Below, piece by piece: positions 48,073-58,211 of a stretch of 64,000 nucleotides of DNA. The stretch comes from Sinorhizobium fredii USDA 205 (GTDB lineage Bacteria; Pseudomonadota; Alphaproteobacteria; Rhizobiales; Rhizobiaceae): assembly GCF_001461695.1 (NCBI RefSeq), contig NZ_AUTC01000128.1, forward strand, positions 38,977 through 102,976. The letters are read 5' to 3'. Every line of letters begins with the position of its first letter. Positions within the stretch are counted from its first letter, which is position 1. Below the pieces are notes generated by a model. It ran no database searches, was not told the origin of the DNA, and was given only the letters and a program-made list of their open reading frames with translations. The translations under genes and the position numbers were made by a program.

Positions 48073-49083
48073 ATGGCCTCATCCACGGCAGAAAGATCCC
48101 CGATCACCATACGTCTCTGCGGGCCGCGCGGCTTCTGCGCCGGCGTCGACAGGGCGATCCAGATCGTCGTGCTGGCGCTCAAGGAATTCGGCGCTCCCGT
48201 CTATGTCCGCCACGAGATCGTGCATAACCGCTATGTCGTGGAAGGGCTGGAGGCCAAGGGGGCGATCTTCGTCGAGGAGCTCGACGAGATTCCGCCTGAA
48301 CATCGCAGACAGCCGGTCGTGTTCTCCGCCCACGGGGTGCCGAAATCGGTGCCGGCCGATGCCGACCAACGCAACCTCTTCTATCTCGACGCCACCTGTC
48401 CGCTGGTCTCGAAAGTGCACAAGCAGGCGATGCGCCACCATAGGCTGGGGCGGCATGTGGTGCTGATCGGCCATGCCGGGCATCCGGAGGTCATCGGCAC
48501 GATGGGGCAATTGCCTGAAGGCACAGTCTCTCTCATCGAGACGGTGGAGGACGCCGACGCCTATGTGCCGCCGGATCCGGACAATCTCGGCTTCGTGACG
48601 CAGACGACGCTGTCGGTGGACGACACCGCGGGAGTCATCAAGCGCTTGCATGAGCGTTTCCCGAACCTGACGGCGCCGGCGGCAGATTCGATCTGCTACG
48701 CCACGACCAACCGCCAGGAGGCGGTCAAGCAGGCCGCCCCCGGCTGCGATCTGTTCCTGGTCGTCGGCGCCCCCAACTCGTCCAATTCCAAGCGGCTGGT
48801 CGAAGTGGCGTTGCGGGCAGGGGCGAAGCATGCCGTCCTCGTGCAGCGCGCCTCGGAGATCGACTGGGACGGCCTTGGCGACATCGCCACCGTCGGGCTT
48901 TCGGCCGGCGCCTCGGCCCCGGAAGTGATCGTCAACGAGATCATCGAGGCGTTCCGCGAGCGCTATCGGGCGACGGTCGAGCTTGCCGATACGGTCGAGG
49001 AAAACGAGAACTTCCTCGTCAATCGCGAGCTTCGCCATGTCGAACTGACCGCCGCCGACATGGCCTTCGTCAACGGCGAATAG
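48073..49083 (+). CDS. ispH: 4-hydroxy-3-methylbut-2-enyl diphosphate reductase
   Basis: 336 residues. The three cysteine ligands of the iron-sulfur cluster are seen in [25 protein letters not shown] and [11 protein letters not shown]. The HGVPK and [13 protein letters not shown] histidine segments are present. It makes IPP and DMAPP from HMBPP, the last MEP pathway step; dxs, the first, is at 16015-17952. Confidence 0.96.
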   Translation: MASSTAERSPITIRLCGPRGFCAGVDRAIQIVVLALKEFGAPVYVRHEIVHNRYVVEGLEAKGAIFVEELDEIPPEHRRQPVVFSAHGVPKSVPADADQRNLFYLDATCPLVSKVHKQAMRHHRLGRHVVLIGHAGHPEVIGTMGQLPEGTVSLIETVEDADAYVPPDPDNLGFVTQTTLSVDDTAGVIKRLHERFPNLTAPAADSICYATTNRQEAVKQAAPGCDLFLVVGAPNSSNSKRLVEVALRAGAKHAVLVQRASEIDWDGLGDIATVGLSAGASAPEVIVNEIIEAFRERYRATVELADTVEENENFLVNRELRHVELTAADMAFVNGE

Positions 49084-49141
49084 AGGGACGATAAATCGTT
49101 CCGCTCCAATCCTTGGAATTCCTTTTCCGAAAGTAGCGACC

Positions 49142-50122
49142 TTGGCAGTTTACACCGATATCACGGAAGACGAGTTGGCCGGCTTTCTGGCAGCCTATGA
49201 TGTGGGAACGCTCACCTCCTACAAGGGCATCGCCGAAGGCGTGGAGAATTCGAACTTCCTTCTCCATACGACCAAGGGCTCCTACATCCTCACGCTTTAC
49301 GAAAAGCGGGTGAATGCCGATGACCTGCCGTTCTTCCTGGGGTTGATGCACCATCTCGCCGAATGGGGGCTTTCCTGCCCGCTGCCCTTGCCGCGCGCCG
49401 ATGGCGCGCTGCTCGGCACGCTGTCCGGCCGGCCGGCCGCCGTCATCTCCTTCCTCGAAGGCATGTGGCTGAGAAAGCCCGAGGCGCAGCATTGCCGTGA
49501 AGTCGGTCGGGCGCTCGCCTCGATGCACGAGGCTGGCGAAGGGTTTCCCTTGAAGCGGGCCAACGCGCTCTCCGTCGGCGGCTGGCGGCCGCTCTGGCGA
49601 AATTCGGAGGCGCGTGCCGATGAGGTGCAAGACGGGTTGAAGGTGGAGATCGCGGCGGAGCTCGGCTATCTCGAAGAACATTGGCCGAGAAGCCTGCCGG
49701 AGGGCGTGATCCATGCCGATCTCTTCCCGGACAACGTCTTCTTCCTCGGCGATCGCCTTTCCGGTCTGATCGATTTCTACTTCGCCTGCAACGACTTCCT
49801 CGCCTACGATATCGCAGTCTGCCTGAACTCCTGGTGCTTCGAGAAGAACGGCTCCTACAACATCACCAAGGGCATGGCCATGCTCTCCGGTTACGAGAGC
49901 GTGCGAAAGCTGACGGCAGAGGAGGTGGCGGCCCTGCCGCTGCTGGCGCGTGGCTCGGCGCTGCGCTTCTTCCTGACGCGCCTCTACGACTGGCTGATGA
50001 CGCCGGCCGGCGCGCTGGTGGTCAAGAAGGACCCGCTCGAATATCTGACGAAGCTCCGCTTCCATCGGGCCGTCGTATCGAGCGCCGAATACGGCCTGAG
50101 ACGCGACGAGGCTTTGCAATGA
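49142..50122 (+). CDS. thrB: Homoserine kinase (ThrB, APH-fold type)
   Basis: 326 residues, starting at TTG 49142 ([16 protein letters not shown]), the start family alignment would favour. No ATG fits better. The aminoglycoside phosphotransferase-like fold shows [13 protein letters not shown] and [21 protein letters not shown]. It phosphorylates homoserine for threonine synthesis. The next enzyme, thrC, is at 58212-59617 and is frameshifted in this sequence. Its stop overlaps rnhA (ATGA). Confidence 0.94.
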   Translation: MAVYTDITEDELAGFLAAYDVGTLTSYKGIAEGVENSNFLLHTTKGSYILTLYEKRVNADDLPFFLGLMHHLAEWGLSCPLPLPRADGALLGTLSGRPAAVISFLEGMWLRKPEAQHCREVGRALASMHEAGEGFPLKRANALSVGGWRPLWRNSEARADEVQDGLKVEIAAELGYLEEHWPRSLPEGVIHADLFPDNVFFLGDRLSGLIDFYFACNDFLAYDIAVCLNSWCFEKNGSYNITKGMAMLSGYESVRKLTAEEVAALPLLARGSALRFFLTRLYDWLMTPAGALVVKKDPLEYLTKLRFHRAVVSSAEYGLRRDEALQ

Positions 50123-50580
50123 AGCACGTCGACATCTTTACCGACGGCGCCTGCTCGGGAAACCCCGGGCCCGGTGGCTGGGGTGCGGTGCTGCGCTACG
50201 GCGAGGTGGAGAAGGAGATGTTCGGTGGCGAAGCGGAGACCACCAACAACCGCATGGAGCTGATGGCGGCGATCTCGGCCCTGAACGCGCTGAAGCAGCC
50301 CTGCGAGGTCGATCTGCACACCGACAGCAAATATGTCATGGACGGCATCTCGAAATGGATTCACGGCTGGAAGCGCAACGGCTGGAAAACCGGCGACAGG
50401 AAGCCGGTGAAGAACGGCGAGCTATGGCAGGCGCTCGATGAGGCGAGGGACCGCCACCAGGTTACCTGGCACTGGGTCAAGGGGCACGCCGGCCATCCGG
50501 AGAACGAGAGGGCCGATGAACTCGCCCGCAAGGGCATGGAGCCGTTCAAGAAACCGGGCCGCATGGCTGCGGTGAAGTAG
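50119..50580 (+). CDS. rnhA: Ribonuclease HI
   Basis: 153 residues from ATG 50119. The four active-site acidic residues are in [31 protein letters not shown] and the C-terminal [12 protein letters not shown]. The basic handle [16 protein letters not shown] is present. It removes RNA from RNA-DNA hybrids. Translationally coupled to thrB. Confidence 0.96.
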   Translation: MKHVDIFTDGACSGNPGPGGWGAVLRYGEVEKEMFGGEAETTNNRMELMAAISALNALKQPCEVDLHTDSKYVMDGISKWIHGWKRNGWKTGDRKPVKNGELWQALDEARDRHQVTWHWVKGHAGHPENERADELARKGMEPFKKPGRMAAVK

Positions 50581-50599
50581 CGCCGCTGAAGCGCGTCGG

Positions 50600-50718
50600 C
50601 CCCTCATCCGCCTGCCGGCACCTTCTCCCCTCGCACGGGGCGAAGGGACTTGCCGCGCCGTCTCAATCCCCTCTCCCCGCATGCGGGGAGAGGGTTAGTC
50701 CTCGGGTTAAACCCGAGG
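50600..50718. repeat. Palindromic intergenic sequences between rnhA and peroxiredoxin gene
   Basis: Three self-complementary parts lie in a row. They are ccttctcccctcg..ggggcgaagg (about 50621-50647), a 26-base perfect palindrome centred on CCCCGCATGCGGGG (50669-50694), and CCTCGGGTTAAACCCGAGG (50700-50718). The first two are of a type found many times between genes in rhizobia (general knowledge). Lying between convergent genes, they could serve as bidirectional terminators. Confidence 0.7.
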
Positions 50719-50753
50719 AGAGGGGCATTCCGCCCGGTTTGCGCGTCGGCCGA

Positions 50754-51239
50754 TCAAAGCTGCTCCAACATCGCCGCAGCACCCGATACTGTCGCCTGAC
50801 CGGGCGCGTCTTCGACATTCAGCGCCTTGACCACGCCGTCCTCGACCAGCATCGAATAGCGCTTCGAGCGGATGCCGAGCGTGCCGGCCGAGAGGTCGAT
50901 ATCCAGGCCAAGCGCCTTGGTGAAGGCAGCGTTCCAGTCGGACAGGAAATGGATCTTGCCCATGCCGCCGGACGTCGTTGCCCAGGCGCCCATCACATGC
51001 AGGTCGTTGACGGCGACCACGGCGATATCGTCGACGCCGCGCGCGATGATCGCGTCGCGGTTCTCGAGATAGCCGGGAAGGTGATTGAGCGAGCAGGTCG
51101 GGGTGAACGCCCCCGGCACGGCGAAAAGGACGACGCGCTTGCCCTTGAAGAGCTGGTCGGTGGTTACCTCGACCGGGCCGTCGGCGGTCTTTTCCTTGAA
51201 GGTTGCGTTGGGCAGCGTGTCTCCGACAGCGATGGTCAC
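50754..51239 (-). CDS. Peroxiredoxin (Prx5/AHP1 type)
   Basis: 161 residues of the thioredoxin fold. The peroxidatic motif is VPGAFTPTCSLNHLPGY with the PxxxTxxC cysteine. It is a 1-Cys/atypical 2-Cys type of the Prx5 group, reducing H2O2 and alkyl hydroperoxides with a thiol donor such as glutaredoxin. The length is normal, and no fused glutaredoxin domain is seen. Confidence 0.94.
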   Translation of the reverse strand: MTIAVGDTLPNATFKEKTADGPVEVTTDQLFKGKRVVLFAVPGAFTPTCSLNHLPGYLENRDAIIARGVDDIAVVAVNDLHVMGAWATTSGGMGKIHFLSDWNAAFTKALGLDIDLSAGTLGIRSKRYSMLVEDGVVKALNVEDAPGQATVSGAAAMLEQL

Positions 51240-51310
51240 GGGTCTCTCCTCGATTTCACTTCATGGTTCGGCCTTGGGGCGCCGAGCCTGCGAGCGACTA
51301 TAGGAGCGCG

Positions 51311-52153
51311 TCAGTCAAAGGCAAGCGTGGTTTCCATGCTGCGATCGCCGGCGCGCACCGTGAGCGCAATCGGTTTGCCGGCAATCTTCCGGTCCTTGCC
51401 GGAGAGCTTCACAGGAACGTCGACACGGCGCTCAGCGCCGCCCTGGTCGGCCACGACAGGTGGACCGAAGGAGAACCCCGCTGGCCCGGCGAGGAAAATC
51501 TCCGGTTTGCCTGCGTCTTGCGGGAGCCGGAGATCGAGGCGGATGATGCCGGCCTCTTCGTCGAAGGCCGACTTCGTGATCCTGAAGTCGTCCGACGGCG
51601 CCTCCGGAAGCGATGCGACGGCCTTCTCGATGCGTGCGCCGTCCAGGGGATTGTCGAAATCGCCGCTCTTGAGGGTGAGATCAAGCGTCCCCTGAACCGG
51701 GATACAGATCTCTTCGCAAACGCCGAGGAACACCGAAGCCCGGACCGCCAGATCCTTTTCGTCGCCCACCCGTTTCAGCACCAGCGGGAAAGCAACCGAA
51801 CTGTCGTAGCCCACATAGCGCCCCGGTCCTTCGCTAAAGGTCTTCGGTGCCGGAAAACGGATCGCCTCCAGGGCGACGCCACCGCTCGGATCGAACGTGA
51901 TCTGCGGCGGTATGCCGCTCGCTCCTGGGTCGCGCCAATAGGTCTTCCAACCGGGCTCCAGTTTGACTTCGAGAATCGCGGGAATGGAGCCATCCGGCCT
52001 TGGTTGGGAGGCCACCAGGCGGAACGCGCCGCCGGGGGAGGTCACCCATGCGCTGCTGGCGGCCTGGGACGGCATTGGCAAAAAAATAGCGGCGAGAAGG
52101 CTTGCCTTCGCGAGGCGATGAGCCATCTTCTTGTTGGTTCGGCGTCTGTTCAT
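51311..52153 (-). CDS. DsbD alpha domain-like periplasmic protein
   Basis: 280 residues. A signal peptide (about 11-31, ending PSQAAS) precedes an immunoglobulin-like domain similar to the N-terminal module of DsbD/ScsB, with the pattern EPGWKTYWRDPGASGIPPQ and a Cys pair in GVCEEICIPVQG. DsbD-alpha domains pass electrons to periplasmic thiol proteins, but the membrane and gamma domains of DsbD are absent here. It may therefore be a separate thiol-redox subunit. It is divergent from yqgE. Confidence 0.87.
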   Translation of the reverse strand: MNRRRTNKKMAHRLAKASLLAAIFLPMPSQAASSAWVTSPGGAFRLVASQPRPDGSIPAILEVKLEPGWKTYWRDPGASGIPPQITFDPSGGVALEAIRFPAPKTFSEGPGRYVGYDSSVAFPLVLKRVGDEKDLAVRASVFLGVCEEICIPVQGTLDLTLKSGDFDNPLDGARIEKAVASLPEAPSDDFRITKSAFDEEAGIIRLDLRLPQDAGKPEIFLAGPAGFSFGPPVVADQGGAERRVDVPVKLSGKDRKIAGKPIALTVRAGDRSMETTLAFD

Positions 52154-52253
52154 GGCTTAGCACTAACGCGTTTCAGCGTCCGTCTCTAGCCGCCGCGGCA
52201 GCCCGGCGATCATATCTGCTTGATCGGCGACGTCGGGTGATGGGGTTCTGCCC

Positions 52254-52310
52254 ATTTTGGGCTCCAGTTCACGCGGATCTGTTTTCTTTTTGGTCGTTGG
52301 AGCCCAAAAT
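52254..52310. repeat. 13-bp inverted repeat in the yqgE/dsbD-like divergent region
   Basis: Perfect arms attttgggctcca (52254-52266) and tggagcccaaaat (52298-52310) are separated by a 31-base T-rich loop. It lies about 92 bases before the yqgE start and 100 bases before the divergent gene. It could be a long hairpin in the yqgE leader RNA or an operator; no T-run follows. Confidence 0.6.
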
Positions 52311-52401
52311 CAGCACGGAAAAGCGTCGTGCGTGCAAATATGGGCCGACGCCACGCAGAGACGCTTTTCATTTCGTGCCGAATTGATAGGCTATCTTCAC
52401 T

Positions 52402-53007
52402 ATGGCGACAACGGTGCAGCAGAAGATACGCGAACGTGGTTTCCTTGACGGTCAGTTCCTGATCGCCATGCCCAGCATGTTCGATGCTAATTTTGCCCGC
52501 ACGGTCATCTTCGTCTGCGCCCATTCCGAAGACGGCGCGATGGGCTTCGTGCTGAACAGACCCCAGCGGCTGACCTTTCCCGACGTGCTCCTGCACCTGC
52601 AACTGCTCGATCCCGACGAACTGATCCGGCTGCCTTCGGCAGCGCGCGAGTTCCAGATCCAGGCTGGCGGGCCGGTCGAGACCGGGCGCGGGTTCGTCCT
52701 GCATTCGGACGATTACCTCAGCGATTCAAGCATTCCGGTCAGCGACGATATCTGCCTCACGGCGACGCTCGACATCGTCAAGGCTATTTCGCGGGGTGAA
52801 GGGCCTCTCAAGGCTACGATGCTGCTCGGCTATGCCGGCTGGGGACCGGGTCAGCTCGAAAATGAAATCTCCAGCAACGGCTGGCTCACATGCCCGGCGC
52901 GCGAAGAGCTGATTTTCAGCCGTGACCTTGATGATAAATACGACCGGGCGCTTGCGATGATGGGCATCTCTCCAGCTATGCTTTCCCCCGACGCCGGCCA
53001 CGCCTGA
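52402..53007 (+). CDS. YqgE/AlgH family protein (DUF179)
   Basis: 201 residues with the DUF179 pattern [36 protein letters not shown], the [13 protein letters not shown] segment and [15 protein letters not shown]. The family's function is unknown, though some members are named AlgH. No signal peptide. Complete length. Confidence 0.92.
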   Translation: MATTVQQKIRERGFLDGQFLIAMPSMFDANFARTVIFVCAHSEDGAMGFVLNRPQRLTFPDVLLHLQLLDPDELIRLPSAAREFQIQAGGPVETGRGFVLHSDDYLSDSSIPVSDDICLTATLDIVKAISRGEGPLKATMLLGYAGWGPGQLENEISSNGWLTCPAREELIFSRDLDDKYDRALAMMGISPAMLSPDAGHA

Positions 53008-53030
53008 TAGACATCCAGCCCGTTCCCCCG

Positions 53031-55943
53031 TTACGCCCTCTTCATGAGCGGAAATCGCTCCTTCAGGAGTCGTAGGATCGATTCCGACCCGACGGGCGGG
53101 CCGAACAGGAAGCTCTGGCCATAATCGCAGCCCATCTGTGCGAGCTGGATCGCATCCTCCTCCGACTCGATGCCTTCGGCGACGACGCGCATGTCGAGCT
53201 CGCGCGCCATGGCGATCACCGAGCGCAGCACGACGCCGCGCTTGTCGCTTGGGTCGCGGACCAGCGCCTTGTCGATCTTGATCGTGTCAAAGGGGAAGCG
53301 GGTCAGGTAGGAAAGCGACGAATGGCCGGTGCCGAAATCGTCGAGGGCAAGCCGCAATCCCGCTTCCCGCAGCTTTTCGAGAACGAGCCGGGCCTGTTCC
53401 GGGTTTTCCATCACCAGCGATTCGGTGAGCTCCATCTTCACCTTGGCCGGATCGCAGCGGTTCTTATTGAGGATGGCGCGGACGTCGTCATAGAGCCCGC
53501 TGTTGAGGAGCTGCGCGCTCGAAAGATTGATCGAGACGAAGATCGGCAGGTCGCCGGTCTGGATCTGCCATTCCGAAAGGTCGCTCGTTGCCTGGTCGAA
53601 GGCGAACATCCCGAGCTGGTTGATGATGTCGGAGTTTTCCGCGATCGGGATGAACTCGGTCGGCGAAACATTGCCGCGCTTTGGGTGGTCCCAGCGCATC
53701 AGCGCTTCGAAACCGGCGACCTCGGCGTCGCTCAATCGCACGATCGGCTGGTAGACGAGCGACAGCTCCTTGCGTTCGATTGCCCGCTTCAGATCCGCTT
53801 CGAGCTGAAGGCGATCCGAACCGGAGGTCCGGAAGGCTGGCCGGAAGGGCTCGACGCGGTTGCCGCCCTCCTTCTTGGCGCGGAACATCGCGAGCTCCGC
53901 GTCGTCGAGCAGGCTTGCGGCGCTCTGCTCCTGATCGAGCCAGGACACGAGGCCGATCGAAGCGGTGAGGTTGATCTCGCGGCTGCCGTAGTTGAGCGGC
54001 ACCATGATCGCCTTGCTGACCGCATCGGCGAAATCGGCAATCTTCGCCGGGTCGCGCTCGGACATGAGGATCAGGCCGAACTGGTCGCCGCCGAGCCGGG
54101 CCAAGGTGTCCTGTGGGCGCAGCAGCCGGCGCAGCCGCCGCGTCAGCGCAATCAGGATGTTGTCGCCGGCGGCGATCCCAAGCAGGTCGTTGACCTGCTT
54201 GTAGCGATCGATATCGATGGCGAGAACGGTCGGCCGAACGGCGTTGGTGCCGTCGGACATCAAGAGGATCGCCTGCAGGCGGTCGAGGAAAACCTGTCGG
54301 TTGGGCAGGCCGGTGAGGTTGTCGAGGAGCGCGTTCTGCAACAGCCGCTCGACCGAATTGCGCTGCTCGGTGATGTCGACGATGGTACCGACGCAGCGGA
54401 TGATCTCGCCATTGGCGCCGAGCACCGGCCGGGCCCGGATCGATAGCCAGTGATAGTGGCCGTCCTCGGCGCGCGCACGGAATTCATGATTCAGGCGGCC
54501 GCGCCGGTGTTCGAGAAGCACATCGAGGGTCGCCCGGAATCGGTCGCGGTCATCCGGATGCAGCCGCGGCACCCAGTTGCGGACAGGTCCGTTCATCGTG
54601 CCGAGCGAGAGGCCGAGCTGGTGCGATATATCCGGGATCGTCACGACGCGGTCGCGCGCCACGTCCCAGTCCCAGACGGTGTCGCCCGAACCGGTCAGCG
54701 CCAGCGCCTGCCGCTCGAGGTCGGAGAAGAGGCCCTGCTGGTAGGCGCCGCCGGCAAAGGCATGCTGCATGACCGTGAAGCCGATCAGGAGGACGATCAG
54801 CACGAGACCGCCGCCGAGCGCCGGTTGGACGATATCATTGGCGAGTTGCCCGGTGACCGCGAGCCACGCGCCGAAAAGCCAGACGAGGATCAACAACCAG
54901 GCCGGAACGAGAAGGATGGCGCGGTCGTAGCGATTGAAGCCGAGATAGGCGATCAGCACGATGCCGACGGTCGCCGTCAGCGCGAATGAGAGGCGCGCGA
55001 TGCCCGAGGCGATGGCCGGGTCGTAGACGGCGACGCCGAACAGCAATGCCAGCCCGAGAATCCAGGCGAGCGTCGCATAGCCGAGATGCTGGTGCCAGCG
55101 GTTGAGGTTCAGGTAGGTGAAAAGGAAGATCACCAGGCCTGCCGCCAGAAAGACTTCCGTTCCGGCACGCCATATGCGTTCGTCACCTGCCGTGAGGCTG
55201 ATCAGCTTCGACAGAAAGCCGAAGTCGACGCAGATATAGGCGAGGACCGCCCAGGCGAGGGCCGCCGTCGCCGGCAGCATCGAGGTGCCCTTGACGACGA
55301 AGAGAATGGTCAGGAATACAGCGAGCAGCCCGGCAATCCCGAGCACGATGCCGCGATAGAGCGTAAAGGCGTTGACCGTGTCCTTGTAGGCGTCCGGTTG
55401 CCAGAGATAGATCTGTGGCAGCTCCGGCGTCGCGAGCTCGGCGACGAAGGTGATGACGGCGCCGGGGTTGAGCGTGATACGGAACACATCCGCCTCGTCG
55501 CTCGGCTGCCGGTCGAGGGCGAAACCCTCGCTCGGCGTGATCGACAGGATGCGTTGCGAGCCGAGATCCGGCCAGAACAGTTTGGAATTCACCAGCCGGA
55601 AATGCGGCGCGACGATCACCCGCTCGAGCTGCTCTTCGGAAACATTGGCGAGCGCGAAGACGGCCCAGTCGCCCTGGTGATGCTCGGTGCTTGATCTGAC
55701 TTCGATGCGGCGCACGATGCCGTCCGTTCCGGGCGCCGTGGACACCTGGAAAGCCTCGCCGCGACCGGAGTAGATTTCCGTCGTGGCGGTCAAGTCGAGC
55801 GCCGTGTCCTCGCGCGAGATCTTCACTGGCTCGAGCGCATGGGCGACACCGCCCGCGACGCCGAAGATGAAAACGGCGAATGCGACCAGAAACGCCGCCA
55901 GCCTTGCGGTGGGCGATGCGAGCGGCTTGCGGGTCAGGGGCAT
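53031..55943 (-). CDS. Membrane GGDEF/EAL protein with extracellular 7TMR-DISM-like sensor
   Basis: 970 residues from ATG 55943, which overlaps the stop of the acetyltransferase gene (TGATG). Layout: signal peptide (about 1-37), periplasmic domain, seven membrane helices (about 180-400), a PAS/PAC domain (about 430-545), GGDEF domain (about 550-705) and EAL domain (about 715-965). The GGDEF core reads GGDQF, so cyclase activity is doubtful. EAL shows EALMRW and DDFGTGHSSLSYL, as in active phosphodiesterases. The likely role is breakdown of cyclic di-GMP in response to a periplasmic ligand. Confidence 0.88.
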   Translation of the reverse strand: MPLTRKPLASPTARLAAFLVAFAVFIFGVAGGVAHALEPVKISREDTALDLTATTEIYSGRGEAFQVSTAPGTDGIVRRIEVRSSTEHHQGDWAVFALANVSEEQLERVIVAPHFRLVNSKLFWPDLGSQRILSITPSEGFALDRQPSDEADVFRITLNPGAVITFVAELATPELPQIYLWQPDAYKDTVNAFTLYRGIVLGIAGLLAVFLTILFVVKGTSMLPATAALAWAVLAYICVDFGFLSKLISLTAGDERIWRAGTEVFLAAGLVIFLFTYLNLNRWHQHLGYATLAWILGLALLFGVAVYDPAIASGIARLSFALTATVGIVLIAYLGFNRYDRAILLVPAWLLILVWLFGAWLAVTGQLANDIVQPALGGGLVLIVLLIGFTVMQHAFAGGAYQQGLFSDLERQALALTGSGDTVWDWDVARDRVVTIPDISHQLGLSLGTMNGPVRNWVPRLHPDDRDRFRATLDVLLEHRRGRLNHEFRARAEDGHYHWLSIRARPVLGANGEIIRCVGTIVDITEQRNSVERLLQNALLDNLTGLPNRQVFLDRLQAILLMSDGTNAVRPTVLAIDIDRYKQVNDLLGIAAGDNILIALTRRLRRLLRPQDTLARLGGDQFGLILMSERDPAKIADFADAVSKAIMVPLNYGSREINLTASIGLVSWLDQEQSAASLLDDAELAMFRAKKEGGNRVEPFRPAFRTSGSDRLQLEADLKRAIERKELSLVYQPIVRLSDAEVAGFEALMRWDHPKRGNVSPTEFIPIAENSDIINQLGMFAFDQATSDLSEWQIQTGDLPIFVSINLSSAQLLNSGLYDDVRAILNKNRCDPAKVKMELTESLVMENPEQARLVLEKLREAGLRLALDDFGTGHSSLSYLTRFPFDTIKIDKALVRDPSDKRGVVLRSVIAMARELDMRVVAEGIESEEDAIQLAQMGCDYGQSFLFGPPVGSESILRLLKERFPLMKRA

Positions 55944-56554
55944 CAAAGGGGCATATTCCTGCTCGGTACGGCATCCGCGGACAGAAGCGAAAACATCAGG
56001 TGATCGCGCCACTGGCCGTTTATCTTCAAGTACTGTCTCAAGTAGCCTTCGCGTTCAAAGCCGGCCTTTTCAAGGAGCCGAATGCTCCGTGTGTTTTCTG
56101 GAATACAGGCTGCTTCGATACGGTGCAACTCGAGGGTCGAAAAGATGTAGGGGATCGTCAGCTGCAGGGCTGCGTGCATGTGGCCCTGGCCGGCATATTT
56201 CTGCCCCATCCAGTAGCCGATCATGCAATTCTGCGCGGCACCCCGGCGGATATGGCCGATCGTCAGACCGCCAAGGAGGGTCTCGTCGGGTTTGCGGAAA
56301 AGGAACAGCGGCACCGCCTGGCCGGAAGCGAATTCCTGTTCGTTGCGAATGACGCGGCTGCGAAACGCGCCCTCGGTCATCTCGTCGGTCCGCCAGGACG
56401 GTTCCCACGGTTCCAGAAAGCTGCGGCTCGCGCTGCGCAATTGATACCATTGCCGATAATCGGCATAGCGAGGGAGGCGAAGAAGGTAATCCTCGTTGGC
56501 GATCTCGACCGATTCGGGCTGCCGTGACAGGAACCGAAAAACCGATCGCGCCAT
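55943..56554 (-). CDS. RimJ/RimL-type GNAT N-acetyltransferase
   Basis: 203 residues with a GNAT fold. The acetyl-CoA loop is IGYWMGQKYAGQGHMHAAL, followed by HRIEAACIPENTRSIRLLEKAGFEREGYLRQYL, typical of the RimJ/RimL group that acetylates ribosomal or other protein N-termini. The substrate is unknown. It is translationally coupled to the downstream GGDEF/EAL gene. Confidence 0.9.
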   Translation of the reverse strand: MARSVFRFLSRQPESVEIANEDYLLRLPRYADYRQWYQLRSASRSFLEPWEPSWRTDEMTEGAFRSRVIRNEQEFASGQAVPLFLFRKPDETLLGGLTIGHIRRGAAQNCMIGYWMGQKYAGQGHMHAALQLTIPYIFSTLELHRIEAACIPENTRSIRLLEKAGFEREGYLRQYLKINGQWRDHLMFSLLSADAVPSRNMPL

Positions 56555-56898
56555 ATATGCCTCCGGGCCAAACTCGCATGCCGGCGGGCGGAGATCGGCT
56601 TCATGGTCCTCCTCATCCCGCTCAGGTCACCTTACGCAGCCGGGCGGAAATTCCGGCCCGGATCGCGCCATCATTCAAGGGTTTCGAAGGCGCTGTGTCA
56701 TTGCGAAGCGTTGCACAAGTTAACGCCTAAATCGAATCCGATTTTGAAGATGCGGGAGAAAAACACCGTGAGGTGGGGCACTTGCACGCAATTCCGTAAC
56801 CGGCGGTGGCGACGCAGAGCGCCATGCCTTCAAATGCACGCGCAAAGACACCCTGCGCCTACAGTAGTCGAGAGCATCTCAGTCGTGCCATTGGATGC
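56555..56898. other. 344-base intergenic region with a decayed repeat-like hairpin
   Basis: The stretch around 56728-56765, with AAATCGAATCCGATTT and then gggagaaaaacac, resembles module 1 of the palindromic repeats but has lost the outer arms. A later ctacagtag (about 56860) may be a remnant of module 2. No gene was found. Confidence 0.45.
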
Positions 56899-58197
56899 CT
56901 AGCCTGCGAGGGCGTGGGCGGCGGACTCGGTGTTCAAGGACGACAGAATATCGCTCATCGGGGCGAGCTGATCGAGGGGACCGATCGCCGAAAGCGTAGG
57001 GGCCGTGTCGAAGAAGAGCCGACCGGCGAGATCGGTCAGCCGCTCGATCGTGATGCCGGACAGCCGTTCCATCAGTTCCTCGTTGGGAATGGGGCGCCCA
57101 TAGAGCATCATCTGGCGGGCGATCTGGCCGGCGCGGGCCGCCGGGCTTTCCTGTCCCATCAGCAGTTGCGCCCGGATCTGCGCGCGTGCCCGCTCGATCT
57201 CCTGCTGATCGATGCTCGTCGAGGACTTGCGCAATTCGTCGATGATGACCGGCATCAGCTCGGGGAGGTTTTCGCCGCCCGTCGCGGCATGGATGCCGAA
57301 GATGCCGGTATCGGAAAAGCCCCAATGGAAGGCGTACACCGAATAACAGAGCCCGCGATGTTCGCGCACTTCCTGGAAAAGGCGCGAGGACATGCCGCCG
57401 CCGAGGATGTTGGCAAGGATCTGCGAACAGTAGAAGTCCCGGGCGTGGTAGGCCCTGCCTTCGAAGCCGAGCAGCACCTGCGCGTCCATCAGGTCACGGG
57501 TCTCGCGGCTGTCGCCGCCGGTGTAGCGCGCCGTATCGAGGACCGGAGGCGACAGCGGCGCGACGGGCAGGGAGGAAAAGCGCTCCTGGACCTGGCGCAC
57601 GATCGTATCATGGTCGACGGCGCCGGCGGCAACGATGAACATTCTGTCGGTCGTATAATTGCGGCCGAGATAATGACGGATCTGGCCGGGTGTGAACGAC
57701 ATCACCGTTTCGGGCGTGCCGAGAATCGGCCGCCCGACCGTCTGGTCGCGATAGGCGGTCTCGGCGAAGCGATCGAAGACCACGTCGTCCGGCGTGTCGT
57801 CGGCCGCGCCGATCTCCTGCAGGATGACATGCTTCTCGCGCCTGAGTTCTTCCTCGTCGAAGGTCGATTCCGTGAGAATGTCCGCGAGGATGTCGATCGC
57901 CAGCGGCACATGGTCCTTGAGCACCCGGGCGTAGTAGGAGGTCGTCTCGGTCGAGGTGGCGGCGTTGACTTCGCCGCCGACATTTTCGATCTCTTCGGCG
58001 ATCTGGCGCGCACTGCGCCGTCTCGTCCCCTTGAAAGCCATGTGCTCCAGCAGATGCGCAATTCCGTGTTCATCCACGGTTTCGTTGCGCGAACCGGATT
58101 TGATCCAGACCCCGAGCGCCACGCTTTCCAGATGCGGCATTCGCTCGGTTACCACCGTCAGCCCGGAAGGGAGCCGGGTGCACTCAACTTTCATCAT
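56899..58197 (-). CDS. M16 family zinc peptidase (processing peptidase-like)
   Basis: 432 residues. The inverted zinc motif HxxEH appears as HLLEHMAFKGT (about 48-58) with the third ligand Glu in ATSTETTSYYARVLKDH. The C-terminal part includes YSVYAFHWGFSDTGIFGIHAATG. It belongs to the mitochondrial-processing-peptidase-beta-like group of bacteria. Its physiological substrate is not known. It lies 14 bases downstream of thrC, on the same strand, so the two are co-transcribed. Confidence 0.93.
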   Translation of the reverse strand: MMKVECTRLPSGLTVVTERMPHLESVALGVWIKSGSRNETVDEHGIAHLLEHMAFKGTRRRSARQIAEEIENVGGEVNAATSTETTSYYARVLKDHVPLAIDILADILTESTFDEEELRREKHVILQEIGAADDTPDDVVFDRFAETAYRDQTVGRPILGTPETVMSFTPGQIRHYLGRNYTTDRMFIVAAGAVDHDTIVRQVQERFSSLPVAPLSPPVLDTARYTGGDSRETRDLMDAQVLLGFEGRAYHARDFYCSQILANILGGGMSSRLFQEVREHRGLCYSVYAFHWGFSDTGIFGIHAATGGENLPELMPVIIDELRKSSTSIDQQEIERARAQIRAQLLMGQESPAARAGQIARQMMLYGRPIPNEELMERLSGITIERLTDLAGRLFFDTAPTLSAIGPLDQLAPMSDILSSLNTESAAHALAG

Positions 58198-58211
58198 CCG
58201 TATCTTTCGTT

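Noticed and set aside
55944..56012. ATG 56012 as the start of the GGDEF/EAL gene
   Set aside because: The added residues lie within the acetyltransferase gene in another frame; the coupled TGATG start at 55943 fits the signal peptide better.
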